Shown in pieces: positions 10,801 to 19,128 of a stretch of 64,000 bases of DNA. Made by a program: the position numbers and the translations under genes. Under the pieces are notes generated by a model. That model searched no databases, was not told the origin of the DNA, and saw only the letters and a program-made list of their open reading frames with translations. The number at the start of each line of letters is the position of its first letter. Position 1 is the stretch's first letter. Source of the stretch: JAWPMT01 sp965229785 (GTDB lineage: Bacteria > Bacteroidota > Bacteroidia > Cytophagales > Cyclobacteriaceae); NCBI GenBank assembly GCA_965229785.1, contig CBDDJS010000001.1, positions 5,952,001-6,016,000 of the forward strand, read 5' to 3'.

Positions 10801-12227
10801 GGATAGGAACACAGTTGGTATTTGTACCAGTCGGCATATAAAAGGTGTCGTTTACTGCTCAGCTTATCCTGATTTTGTGCCAATAATGATGCTAGCTCAT
10901 TGACCTTTGTTAATTGTTGTGCCAGACTATCCGGCATTCGAATTGTTGAAGGGACAAAAATCTCTTCGTCTCTTTTCAAAATAGTATGCGGTGCACTACT
11001 TACTGGTTGAAAAGTTTGTTGATGACGTGTCGCTCGAAAAATGTGGCCAATATCTACGGTGGCATTTTCAAGATCAGTTCTCAGAACGAGGCTTTCCAAC
11101 TGCTCCTCTTTGACGTTGATCCAATCGCGTAGGCCATACTTCAAATCAAATTCAGCTTTTTCGTGCTTATTGGCTGCTTTCTTTAGTGCCGTGTAGTTTT
11201 TTCCTTCTTTCTGGATTTTCTGTAAATCTTCCCAGGCGTCATCTCTTATTTGTTTTCGTCTGTTCCTCTCCGGGGCGCTGATCTCATGTGCAAGCCTGGC
11301 AGAAAGTGCTTCGGTCCCTGTGTTGCCGAAACTTACTGATAATGTTGCCTGAAAAGCAGGATTCGTTAAAACCGATTCCGGCTGAAACGAAATACCGGCA
11401 TAGCAAACCATTTCATCAGGCATCTTATCACCTGTAAAGGACCAACTAAGATCTTCGATGATCATCGTATCCCCCTCAGCTGCTTTAACTACATTCAGAT
11501 CTGGTAGAGGATCGTCATTTTTGTCACTAAACCAGCCAATCACCTGATAGGTAAGGGACTTTAATTGATCCGATGTGGCAATTTCAGGGTCATGAAAGCC
11601 AAACACGCTATGGCAGCTTGGGTAGTACGCGGCAAAAGCAGGTTCACCATATCCTATGGCTGTTAAAGGTTTTATTCTGACTTGACCCTGTTCTTCCTTC
11701 CATTCATCAAAGTCTACTTTGCGACCAAGAAACCCAAAAGGTTGATCCCTTATATTGTTTTCTGTTGAATTGGAGAGAGAACCATTGTCTATAGGATAAG
11801 AGATGGCTCCATGAGGATTATCTGTTCCCTTATGATTGAGAAAGTCACCCTCTACGACCCATCGCCGCTCGTCATTACCCCACTTTCGGATGACCAACCA
11901 GCGATTGGGCACAGCCGGGAATTCTGTTTTCTTTTCGACTAAACTCCCTGCTGATTCCGAATTCGGTTTTTCGACCACTTTTCCGGTGGTAAGTGCGTCT
12001 GGCAGTGACCAATGGAGATGAAGCCCTTGTGCAAGGGGCGCATCACGATTCTCAAAAGGTTGAGCATTGATGGTGCTACTGATATAGGGTTGATCTCCAT
12101 TCATATCCCCTTTTGACGGGTGGACATACGGAAGACGGCTGAAATCCGCCAATGCCGGGGCTGTAACACCAGACTCTGATAAAAAGGCCTCAAGGTGAAC
12201 AGGAACACATATAATATTCCCATCCAT
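7827..12227 (-). CDS. Giant LamG/coiled-coil protein of unknown function, 1466 aa
   Basis: First gene of the minus-strand run. No named family is recognised. Near the N-terminus are two conserved-looking segments, GLHLHWSLPDALT (about 68-80) and FPAVPNRWLVIR (about 103-114). Helical, charged stretches occur at about 320-380 and 430-540 (coiled-coil-like). Around 560-700 lies a LamG/concanavalin-like region: a GVSMWVYL strand, an AYVYVTF strand and GKLAGFRLFNAPLTNDEL, the usual last strands of that fold. The rest, to residue 1466, is not assignable. There is no signal peptide or membrane segment. Promoter and regulation should lie in 12228-12556. A structural or scaffold role is inferred from size and context only. 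Confidence 0.8.
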   Translation of the reverse strand: MDGNIICVPVHLEAFLSESGVTAPALADFSRLPYVHPSKGDMNGDQPYISSTINAQPFENRDAPLAQGLHLHWSLPDALTTGKVVEKPNSESAGSLVEKKTEFPAVPNRWLVIRKWGNDERRWVVEGDFLNHKGTDNPHGAISYPIDNGSLSNSTENNIRDQPFGFLGRKVDFDEWKEEQGQVRIKPLTAIGYGEPAFAAYYPSCHSVFGFHDPEIATSDQLKSLTYQVIGWFSDKNDDPLPDLNVVKAAEGDTMIIEDLSWSFTGDKMPDEMVCYAGISFQPESVLTNPAFQATLSVSFGNTGTEALSARLAHEISAPERNRRKQIRDDAWEDLQKIQKEGKNYTALKKAANKHEKAEFDLKYGLRDWINVKEEQLESLVLRTDLENATVDIGHIFRATRHQQTFQPVSSAPHTILKRDEEIFVPSTIRMPDSLAQQLTKVNELASLLAQNQDKLSSKRHLLYADWYKYQLCSYPERGAHKSFPDVAKIWHATQSYIIPEIEQLEKDIKDLQRQKDEADGILQSNLTAFNTGQVEKNIFSIDFKDKNDPGFEFLEFRPEEKHWRDNQPFSQNCLSLQGNYFSYAHPQEAIRGVSMWVYLEAENDPDLELLFIKGEPLTALDRVLINRNEHPLPLPLTCRHLPKEAWAYVYVTFRKPLENQGKLQLLGHSDVGIKGKLAGFRLFNAPLTNDELDHDRNMLGHAQYSMVSTAGPRFWEPREPVLLLEGEAARPSIRHGHDRELQNDEYLPCRMVPVGKKGNLKTRLGFLEDQLFSIEAQSADQGIHVWKQQPWHPLFAEWQVSLASIDQEGNDSDSFNQEFIADNFTLEEWEPELAPKSHRRVHKNPPFSGRSIMTPFAKKHVKNAISTALEELEELRSEKDGSFPDQEIEAYHSTLVESQEVLKNGHFVSQALGGFNASLLMHQIGLQLPISDPLSFSGTESNEGEAPNADNAQAFAEVVGKYLNGHTLWGCSPELSFMPVRNGVMQLDQVRLVDTFGQIKTDFDSEVVKASTLQIPKDAVMGPWDNGCWLGPRWIQPARLEFRWLEANMAQKEVNSHPASSPVIGWLLCNHVDENLLVYDADGNGLGCIAANAQWIALPGESKPTSLVDVPDGLRKVVDKLCWTESTDTQNDDLQAYFQQFLKAIDHAVAFIGPERDVHDDDFAHLLGHPIAVTRAHIGFELKREPVKDSGWTAFHHYLESGERISDGFEEIKVPVRIGEENRLNDGVLGFWLESEDELDKTFHSVVTDIEDKTEGSQHIRKYDPEAPPIQLSPIDPLVEMTLLFDPRGKAHASSGMLPVKAIDIPNANYTKALKRISAGSFSTMLFTPEATSLPLRAESDHQWSWLEKDRFTWQERVEQPIVRKESLMLQFKDGGLLWDQMVARGWLKSLTPYRAAVVPYTERTTLFPSKEEISPDFVTPVQELELWLEQLSLHNAQTEARFYDQLTAREGWLRLEPATDTNKE

Positions 12228-12556
12228 CTTAGTCCTGATGGTTAAATGTTGTCATGCTCGTACTATGCTTGGTTGCTGTTCATAAAGATAAACACCAATT
12301 CTCCAGATAATCAACAGACAATCCAATCTATTTTTCAATATACTTTATTACGTTACTTTGGAATGAGCCTTATTGATTCAATCCGATATTTTTTTTAGAC
12401 CTGGTATCTGGATTAAATAGGGTTTGCTAGAAGTTAAGAATATTGATTCCTATACTTTTGATCATACAGAGTTTATTGGATTTAAGGATCGGGTGATATT
12501 GCTGTGTTACCGCGCTAAATCCGGATTTAACATTTTGAATATCAGGAAAAATTCAA
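12228..12556. other. Divergent intergenic region
   Basis: 329 bases separate the minus-strand cluster from the plus-strand polysaccharide genes and should hold promoters for both. It is A+T-rich and has no convincing ORF. A TAnnTTTG box facing right is listed separately. I found no perfect box facing left. Confidence 0.6.
12453..12460 (+). promoter_or_regulatory. Candidate -7 box of the polysaccharide operon
   Basis: TACTTTTG fits the Bacteroidota -7 consensus TAnnTTTG. The nearest upstream TTTG (12423-12426) is 26 nt away rather than about 19, so the -33 element is poor. It would give a leader of about 90 nt before the glycosyltransferase at 12557. Confidence 0.3.
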
Positions 12557-13600
12557 ATGCCGAGAGATAGCATTTCTGTTATTATCCCCTGTCACGCGTT
12601 GAATGAAGCACTGGAAACGTGTCTTCGGTCCCTAGGCACCTACGCCTCTGATTTCGATGAATTGATCCTCGTAACGGATGGGTTTGATTCGGTCCCTACA
12701 TTCATGGCGGACATTGAAATTCAAAACTTGAAAGTAGTTGCGACTTCCGAAAGATCAGGACCGGCACATGCACGTAACGTTGGTGCTTCTGAAGCAACGG
12801 GGCGTTGGTTGTTTTTTCTGGATTCGGACGTGAGATTAACATCAAACATCTTTGAACTTGGGGAAAAGCAAATCAGGGAGGATGAACAAGTCGTAGCTAT
12901 TATTGGCTCATATGATTGTGATCCTGGCGACCAAAGTACGGTTTCTCTGTTTAGAAACCTGATGCATCACTATGTTCATCAAACGAGCGCTACTGACATC
13001 TCTACTTTCTGGGGCGCATGCGGCATGATCCGAAAGGACGTTTTCCATGAGATCGGAGGATTTGACGAAACTTTCGCACAACCCAGTGTAGAAGATATTG
13101 AATTGGGATATCGCCTGACCAGGCAGGGCTTTAAGATCAAACTGTATCCTGAAATGCAAGTGAAGCACCTCAAGCAATGGACATTGATTCATATGTTGAA
13201 GACTGACATTTTCTTCAGAGCACGCCCCTGGACACGGCTACTCGTCCAATACCGGTCACTGAAAGACAATAACCTCAACGTAAGTAGTAAAGAAAAGTGG
13301 GTAGCTACACTCATGTCACTTACTTTTGTATCGCTACTGATGTCATTGATCAACCCCATATTTCTTGCCTTTTTCATCGCCTTTGTAGGCCTGGCCATCG
13401 TTGCCAAATACCACTTTTATCAATTTATGGTCGGGCACATGGGTAAGCGGAATTTGCCCTGGATTGTCCTGCTGCACGGAGCGTATTACCTGTCAGCCTT
13501 GGTGGGGTTTACCCTGGGAAAATTTGATCACCTTCAAGCGATCATCAGTGGTCGACCAATAGCCAATACTCCTGTCGAACATCAATCGTCTAATCGATGA
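12557..13600 (+). CDS. GT2 glycosyltransferase with C-terminal membrane segments
   Basis: A family 2 glycosyltransferase of 347 aa, expected to transfer a sugar from a nucleotide-sugar during polysaccharide assembly. The N-terminus SVIIPCHALNEALE is the usual first GT-A strand. The nucleotide/metal motif is D89-S90-D91 and an ED motif occurs in QPSVEDIELGYRL. Two hydrophobic stretches at about 247-300 should anchor it in the inner membrane. It begins a tight run of genes; its TGA overlaps the ATG of the next gene. Donor and acceptor cannot be told. Confidence 0.9.
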   Translation: MPRDSISVIIPCHALNEALETCLRSLGTYASDFDELILVTDGFDSVPTFMADIEIQNLKVVATSERSGPAHARNVGASEATGRWLFFLDSDVRLTSNIFELGEKQIREDEQVVAIIGSYDCDPGDQSTVSLFRNLMHHYVHQTSATDISTFWGACGMIRKDVFHEIGGFDETFAQPSVEDIELGYRLTRQGFKIKLYPEMQVKHLKQWTLIHMLKTDIFFRARPWTRLLVQYRSLKDNNLNVSSKEKWVATLMSLTFVSLLMSLINPIFLAFFIAFVGLAIVAKYHFYQFMVGHMGKRNLPWIVLLHGAYYLSALVGFTLGKFDHLQAIISGRPIANTPVEHQSSNR

Positions 13601-15162
13601 GCAAAAGCTATCCCATTGTCATCATAGGTGCCGGGCCCGCAGGTTTGACGGCTGCATACGAATTAGCCAGGCGTACTAAAAAGGAGATTATCGTCATTGA
13701 ATCAGAAGGTGAGGTCGGCGGGATCAGTAAGACGGTAGATCACAAGGGCAATAAGATTGACATAGGAGGTCATCGCTTCTTTTCAAAATCAGAATGGGTA
13801 TTGGAATGGTGGCAACAGTTTATGCCCATCAAGGCAGACGATAAGGAACTTATGGCAACCTATCAAGGTGTCACAAAATCCGTTAAGGTTAAGCCCCATG
13901 CAGGTTCTTTATCTTCTGGAGCGATGCTTGTTCGGCCTAGAAAGTCGAGGATCATTTATAAAGGCCATTTGTTTGATTATCCGCTAAAATTGAACTTGAA
14001 GACTTTTTGGGGGATCGGCCTTTTCAGAAGTTTGGCTATTATTTCTTCGTTGCTGTATCATAGGATGATTCCTGTGAAGCCTGAAAAAAATCTGGAAGAT
14101 TTCTATATCAATCGCTTTGGCAAAGTGCTTTACAAGACTTTTTTCGAAGATTACACCCGAAAAGTCTGGGGTCGGTCCTGTCATGAAATTGATGCTTCCT
14201 GGGGTTATCAACGAGTGAAAGGACTCAGTTTTAGGAGCATTCTGAAGCACTACTTCGCAACGCTTTTCTTCCCTTCCAAGCAACTCTTCGGTAGCCAAAA
14301 GGTCGAAAATTCGTTGACAGAATACTTTCTTTATCCTGAAAAGGGCCCAGGTCAGTTATGGGGAAAGGTAGCACAGAAGTGTCAGGACCTGGGAGTGCAA
14401 TTTCGCTTTCATCAGCAGGTCACTGAACTCACGCACACGGAGGGAAAGATTTCCCACCTGAAAATTTTCGATAAGAAAAATCACGAGGAATATACTTTAA
14501 CTGTCGATCAGGTTATCTCAACCATGCCTGTAAGAAGCCTGATGAAGGGACTTTCTCCTTCAGCACCAGACCACATCCATCGAATAGCGTTGGGATTAGA
14601 ATACCGCGCGTTTATCATTGTGGGATTGTTGCTGAAAGATCTGAAACTCCAGGACCAGCATGCACCTATTAAAGACAACTGGCTCTACGTCCAGGATGAT
14701 CGGGTCCAGGTAGGCCGTGTTCAGCTCTTTCATAATTGGAGTCCTTTTATGACCGCCGATCCAAAAATGAATTGGCTGGGCGCAGAATACTTTTGCGATG
14801 AAGACGATGACCTCTGGAACCTTAGTGATCAGGAGCTTTTGACAAAGGCAAGCGAGGAATTGCAGGTTATTGGCCTGATCGACGCACCTGAAAAATTAAA
14901 TGGCAAGATCGTCCGAATGCCCAAAGCATACCCTTCCTACGTGGGCACCTACCAACAATTCGGTCAGGTTCGGTCTTTTCTTGACCAGTTTGAGAATTTA
15001 TTCCTGATCGGGAGAAACGGGACACATCGATACAATAATCAGGATCACTCCATGCTCACAGCCCTCGAAGCGGTCAAAGCGATCGTTTCGGGAATTGATG
15101 ACAAGAGAAGTATCTGGAATGTGAATACTGAAAAGTCTTACCATGAAGAAATTCAACGGTAA
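13597..15162 (+). CDS. FAD-dependent oxidoreductase (amine-oxidase / UDP-galactopyranose-mutase-like)
   Basis: 521 aa with an N-terminal dinucleotide-binding motif GAGPAG (residues 11-16) followed by a Glu-ending beta strand (IIVIESEGEVGG), and the NKIDIGGHRFFSKS segment of the protoporphyrinogen-oxidase/UGM-like superfamily. The C-terminus has GRNGTHRYNNQDHSM, typical of a subgroup found in polysaccharide loci. It probably oxidises or isomerises a sugar or lipid-linked substrate. The ATG overlaps the TGA of the preceding glycosyltransferase (ATGA) and its 3' end overlaps the next gene by 20 nt. The exact reaction is unknown. Confidence 0.85.
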   Translation: MSKSYPIVIIGAGPAGLTAAYELARRTKKEIIVIESEGEVGGISKTVDHKGNKIDIGGHRFFSKSEWVLEWWQQFMPIKADDKELMATYQGVTKSVKVKPHAGSLSSGAMLVRPRKSRIIYKGHLFDYPLKLNLKTFWGIGLFRSLAIISSLLYHRMIPVKPEKNLEDFYINRFGKVLYKTFFEDYTRKVWGRSCHEIDASWGYQRVKGLSFRSILKHYFATLFFPSKQLFGSQKVENSLTEYFLYPEKGPGQLWGKVAQKCQDLGVQFRFHQQVTELTHTEGKISHLKIFDKKNHEEYTLTVDQVISTMPVRSLMKGLSPSAPDHIHRIALGLEYRAFIIVGLLLKDLKLQDQHAPIKDNWLYVQDDRVQVGRVQLFHNWSPFMTADPKMNWLGAEYFCDEDDDLWNLSDQELLTKASEELQVIGLIDAPEKLNGKIVRMPKAYPSYVGTYQQFGQVRSFLDQFENLFLIGRNGTHRYNNQDHSMLTALEAVKAIVSGIDDKRSIWNVNTEKSYHEEIQR

Positions 15163-16645
15163 TCATCAGCGACCGAACCTGCTCTGGGGAGGAGTGGTTT
15201 TTTGCGTGGGTGTAGTGGCTGTGTGGCTCACAACCCCTTCCTTTGGCTTTTCATCCATGGGTGAAATGGGCACTTCAGCCACGGGTATGGCGTTGATCCG
15301 GTCCATCATCGATCCGCCACCCGGCACATCTTCCCCTTTTATGGGATATGTATTCAATGGCACTATCCATCATTATTGGAACTGGCCACCCAATGGATTT
15401 CGGGTCTATGCCTGGTGGTTAGATCTCACAGGTGTTGATACGTTAAGTGCTGCAAGAATGCTATCCGCAATCGTTTATGGCTTTTCCGCCCTGTTCTTTT
15501 ATGGGGTGCTGCGGAAGAATAAGGTAAGTCAGGCTACCGCATTTGCCAGCAGCCTGGTATTCTTATTTCTTCCCTTGCATTTGAAATATGGACACATGGT
15601 TTATTCAGATATCTGGTTGCCATTTTTCTGGACCCTGGCTTTGTACGCATTGAAGGCTGAATCTTTGAATCGCTATTGGCTGTTTGCTCTCATCATTTTG
15701 CTTGGCACGACTTTCATGTGGTTTGTCATTTTCTTACTGCCTTTTCCTCTGGTGATGAAATTGCTGCGCAAGTATTACTTTTCGAAGCAGGTGGGCATTG
15801 CCATCTGGGTCGGTGTATATATGATGGCTTTGAGTGCAGTCTGGATTCTGGTAATGAATTTCTCAGATGAATACCGTATTTTGAAATTAGAGAGTTGGTC
15901 TTTTCATAAGCTGTTGCGGGACGATACTGACTTTTTCCCTCAACTGGTGGATCGCATTAAGTATCTGGGTTACGAATCCTTATCGCTTCTTGTGCTTTTC
16001 GGTATTTCTGTTAAGGCACTAAAACGGTGGCCAGAAGCTGAGATACAAACCAGAGTTCAGGGATTAATTAAGCTAATTACCATTTTGTTTAGTGGCTTGT
16101 TGCTCTATGTGTTGATCATGCCGAAATGGTTTGTCGTTCATCATTATGGGGTAAGTATGTTTTCGGTGTTGATAGCCACTGCCATCGCATTTGTATTGAG
16201 TGTAGTCGAACATTTAGCCCGGGAGGTCTATGTCCGAAATACCCTCTCTGTAGTACTACTTACATTGGTACTTTATGCGATTTTTCCTTCTGATCGCAAG
16301 CATGTTGCTTCCGTGAACCGGCTCTCAGAAGCAATCAATCAACAGACATTTGCGCAAAAGCCTTGTATTTTTATTGATCTAAAGAACTTTCGTCAATGGC
16401 AACATGCCGTTGATTTCGGGATCAAGGAATTAACGGAAGGGTATATATTCAACCAGGACTTTCTACATCCAAACCAGGAGGAGAAGTGGTTTCAACAGGC
16501 TAGTGACCAATTGGACGCATTAGGAATCTCAGATTATGATCCTAACCGCTTTCTGATAATTACCAACGACGAAACACACACCCAAACTTCTGAACGATTA
16601 GTGGTTGAAATAGATAAAGTTCGGGTTTACCAGGTAATGCCATGA
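15143..16645 (+). CDS. Polytopic membrane protein, GT-C glycosyltransferase-like
   Basis: 500 aa with one N-terminal segment (about 12-30) and some nine further hydrophobic segments to about residue 375, followed by a soluble C-terminal tail of about 120 aa. The layout, with a long first periplasmic loop containing HYWNWPPNGFRVYAWW, is like lipid-linked-sugar-using GT-C enzymes (GT39/ArnT class). A DE or DD motif cannot be assigned with confidence. It would act on the periplasmic face, decorating or elongating the glycan. It is coupled to both neighbours by overlaps of 20 and 4 nt. Confidence 0.75.
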   Translation: MKKFNGNHQRPNLLWGGVVFCVGVVAVWLTTPSFGFSSMGEMGTSATGMALIRSIIDPPPGTSSPFMGYVFNGTIHHYWNWPPNGFRVYAWWLDLTGVDTLSAARMLSAIVYGFSALFFYGVLRKNKVSQATAFASSLVFLFLPLHLKYGHMVYSDIWLPFFWTLALYALKAESLNRYWLFALIILLGTTFMWFVIFLLPFPLVMKLLRKYYFSKQVGIAIWVGVYMMALSAVWILVMNFSDEYRILKLESWSFHKLLRDDTDFFPQLVDRIKYLGYESLSLLVLFGISVKALKRWPEAEIQTRVQGLIKLITILFSGLLLYVLIMPKWFVVHHYGVSMFSVLIATAIAFVLSVVEHLAREVYVRNTLSVVLLTLVLYAIFPSDRKHVASVNRLSEAINQQTFAQKPCIFIDLKNFRQWQHAVDFGIKELTEGYIFNQDFLHPNQEEKWFQQASDQLDALGISDYDPNRFLIITNDETHTQTSERLVVEIDKVRVYQVMP

Positions 16646-17487
16646 CCGTTTCTGTGATCATACCTACCTATTTGCGGATCAGCTTACTTCGAAGTTGTTT
16701 GAAGGCATTGGCTCGTCAACAATTCCATCAGGCATGGGAAGTGATTGTGATCAACGACGGGGGCCGAGCAGATGAATTGGAAAAACTGATCCAACGTTTC
16801 GGTATTGACCTGAATATACAGGTATTTCATCAGGAAAATACAGGACCTGCTGCGGCCAGGAATTTGGGTGCCGAAAAGGCTAAAGGTGAATTCCTGGCTT
16901 TTTTGGATGATGATTGCGCGCCCGCGCCCAACTGGCTCCACCACTTGTTTGCTCATTGCAAGCAGGGGCAAATGACCGGAGGATATACCCAGAATTTACT
17001 TCCACATAATCCGTATTCCGAAGCAAGCCAGCAGTTAGTTGCCTATTTGTACGAAGCATTCTTTGGCACGCCCTGGTATTTCTTCACGACCAATAATCTG
17101 ATGGTAAGTCGTAGGGATTTTATGGATGTAGGAAGGTTTGATACCCAATTTCAAACAGCTGCCGGAGAGGATCGGGCCTTTTGCCTGGAATGGACGGCCA
17201 GCGGAAGATCCATGCGATATATAGAGGAAGCCATTGTCAATCATCAACATCACCTGACTTTCCGCTCGTTTTGGAAGCAACATTTCAATTATGGTAAGGC
17301 AGCAAAAACGTATCAGCAATGCTTAAAGGAAAAACAAATGCGGCTGAGGCCTTCGTTAAATTTTTACCTGATACTACTGAGATACCCTTTAAACAGGGAA
17401 GGAAGGTTGAGTCGGAAACTCATTTTGTGTTTGCTACTCCTGATTAGTCAGTTAGCTACGTTTTTGGGTTATATATTTCGGGGATAA
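16642..17487 (+). CDS. GT2 glycosyltransferase
   Basis: 281 aa. It starts TVSVIIPTYLRISLL, has D89-D90-D91 as nucleotide/metal motif and an AGEDRAFCLEW segment matching the GT2 catalytic ED region. A short hydrophobic C-terminus (about 258-280) may attach it to the membrane. The ATG overlaps the TGA of the upstream gene and the stop abuts the next ATG directly. The substrate is unknown. Confidence 0.9.
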   Translation: MTVSVIIPTYLRISLLRSCLKALARQQFHQAWEVIVINDGGRADELEKLIQRFGIDLNIQVFHQENTGPAAARNLGAEKAKGEFLAFLDDDCAPAPNWLHHLFAHCKQGQMTGGYTQNLLPHNPYSEASQQLVAYLYEAFFGTPWYFFTTNNLMVSRRDFMDVGRFDTQFQTAAGEDRAFCLEWTASGRSMRYIEEAIVNHQHHLTFRSFWKQHFNYGKAAKTYQQCLKEKQMRLRPSLNFYLILLRYPLNREGRLSRKLILCLLLLISQLATFLGYIFRG

Positions 17488-18348
17488 ATGGATATGATAA
17501 AAAGATATTTGAGTTTGTTGAAGAAGAGTCTTGTTAATGAGATCTATTTGGAGAATGAACTACGGATCTATCAGCTAGTTGCTGGGAAACTATATAAAAA
17601 CTGGCCGCCGTTTTCGAGAAAGATAGATTTTAAAAAACTTCATCATATTGGTAAGTATTTTCAAGAAGAGCTGGATCAGTTGAAAAGCGGAAGAAGAGAG
17701 GGAAAATTGATCAATGTGAACACCCAACATCTCGTCTATGCAGACACGATGATCGGTATGAAGCGCTTAGACAATATTCAGTCCTGCCTTGACACAATCA
17801 TTGATGAAAAGATTAAAGGGGATGTGATTGAGTGCGGTGTATGGAGAGGAGGTGCTTCGATATTCATGAAGGCCTATTTTCAAGTTCACGGCATTAGGGA
17901 TCGAAACGTGTGGTTGGCGGACTCATTTCAGGGAGTTCCTTCATCCACATATGAACAAGATAAAATTGTTGATATGAGTCAAGCGACATTTCCCGGACTC
18001 GCTATCCCATTATCTGTGGTTAAGGAAAATTTTCAGAAATACGATATTACACTGGAAAATGTTCACTTTTTGGAAGGATGGTTTAAGGACACATTATTCA
18101 ATGCTCCTATTGATCAGTTATCTGTCCTGAGGATGGATGGTGATTTGTACGAGTCCACCTGGGATATATTAGTGGCCCTTTATGAAAAAGTGAATGTCGG
18201 GGGATTTATTATCGTGGATGATTACGGAGCTTTACCCCAATGCAAGGAAGCCATTCATGAATTTCGTAACCAAAATGGTATTTCTGAACCAATGATAAAG
18301 ATCGACTATGAAGCCGTTTACTGGAGAAAGGGGAGAGATCAGAAGTAA
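17488..18348 (+). CDS. TylF/MycF-type O-methyltransferase
   Basis: 286 aa. The SAM-binding glycine motif VIECGVWRGGAS (113-124), the following LADSFQGVP, the MDGDLYEST segment and IVDDYGALPQC are the marks of the macrocin O-methyltransferase (TylF) family. These enzymes are metal-dependent and methylate sugar hydroxyls. In this locus it most likely O-methylates a sugar of the polysaccharide, either to cap a chain or as decoration. It lies with no gap after the GT2 gene and 3 nt before the exporter permease. Confidence 0.88.
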   Translation: MDMIKRYLSLLKKSLVNEIYLENELRIYQLVAGKLYKNWPPFSRKIDFKKLHHIGKYFQEELDQLKSGRREGKLINVNTQHLVYADTMIGMKRLDNIQSCLDTIIDEKIKGDVIECGVWRGGASIFMKAYFQVHGIRDRNVWLADSFQGVPSSTYEQDKIVDMSQATFPGLAIPLSVVKENFQKYDITLENVHFLEGWFKDTLFNAPIDQLSVLRMDGDLYESTWDILVALYEKVNVGGFIIVDDYGALPQCKEAIHEFRNQNGISEPMIKIDYEAVYWRKGRDQK

Positions 18349-18351
18349 CTC

Positions 18352-19128
18352 ATGACTGGTATATTGAAATACTCGGAATTCTTCTGGACTTTCACCTGGC
18401 GAAATGTTAAGCTTCAATATACTAATTTCTGGTTGGGTCTATTTTGGGGGATCTTACAACCCTTATTGATTTCTTCAATCTTTTACATCGCTTTGAACAA
18501 TCGATTAGGGGTCGATTTCAGTCACTATTTTCTATATATCTACACGGGATTAATTCTCTGGAACATATTCTCTGGAGGACTTGGATCAGCCTATATCTGT
18601 TTCTTGCAAAACTCCTCGTTGGTTAAAAACATCTATTTTCCCAGATACTTGTTGCCGCTGACTTTTCTCGCTGCCAAATTGGTCGACCTCCTCATTGCGT
18701 TATGCATTTTGATCCTCTTAGTAATGTTTTCTGATCTAGAGATCAAAAGCATCAACAAATTCCTGATATTCTCAATACTTGGAATCCTTCAATTGCTTTT
18801 TGTTGCTGGAGGATGCTACCTGTTGTTCTCGGTAATTACCGTTCGATATCGCGGATTTCAGGTCATTTATCCATTCGTGAATCAAGTGATTTTTTTTACC
18901 TCTTCCGCAGTTTATGACATTTCTATTTCTATAGAAAATAAATGGCTGAGCATGCTTTTTCAGGTAAATCCAATAAACCTTCCCTTGGCTACTTTTAGAA
19001 TGGCTCTTTTTCAGGGTGATATTTCAGTTCTATCTGTATTTTTCTATTCGGCCTGTTCAATGATTATTGGACTAATGGGATACTTTTTCTTCAATATTGA
19101 GAATAAACAACTGCTTGACCGATTGTAG
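18352..19128 (+). CDS. ABC-2 type polysaccharide export permease (Wzm-like)
   Basis: 258 aa with about six transmembrane segments, FWTFTWRNVKLQYTNFWLG at the start and FVNQVIFFTSSAVYDIS before the last helices, matching O-antigen/teichoic acid export permeases. It should carry lipid-linked glycan across the inner membrane together with the ATPase encoded next, whose ATG follows its TAG directly. Export by ABC transporter implies chain completion in the cytoplasm. Confidence 0.9.
   Translation: MTGILKYSEFFWTFTWRNVKLQYTNFWLGLFWGILQPLLISSIFYIALNNRLGVDFSHYFLYIYTGLILWNIFSGGLGSAYICFLQNSSLVKNIYFPRYLLPLTFLAAKLVDLLIALCILILLVMFSDLEIKSINKFLIFSILGILQLLFVAGGCYLLFSVITVRYRGFQVIYPFVNQVIFFTSSAVYDISISIENKWLSMLFQVNPINLPLATFRMALFQGDISVLSVFFYSACSMIIGLMGYFFFNIENKQLLDRL

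Noticed and set aside
1..12227. Calling the cluster a contractile injection system or prophage
   Set aside because: No sheath, tube, baseplate, VgrG-like, ATPase, capsid or terminase protein is visible in the window.
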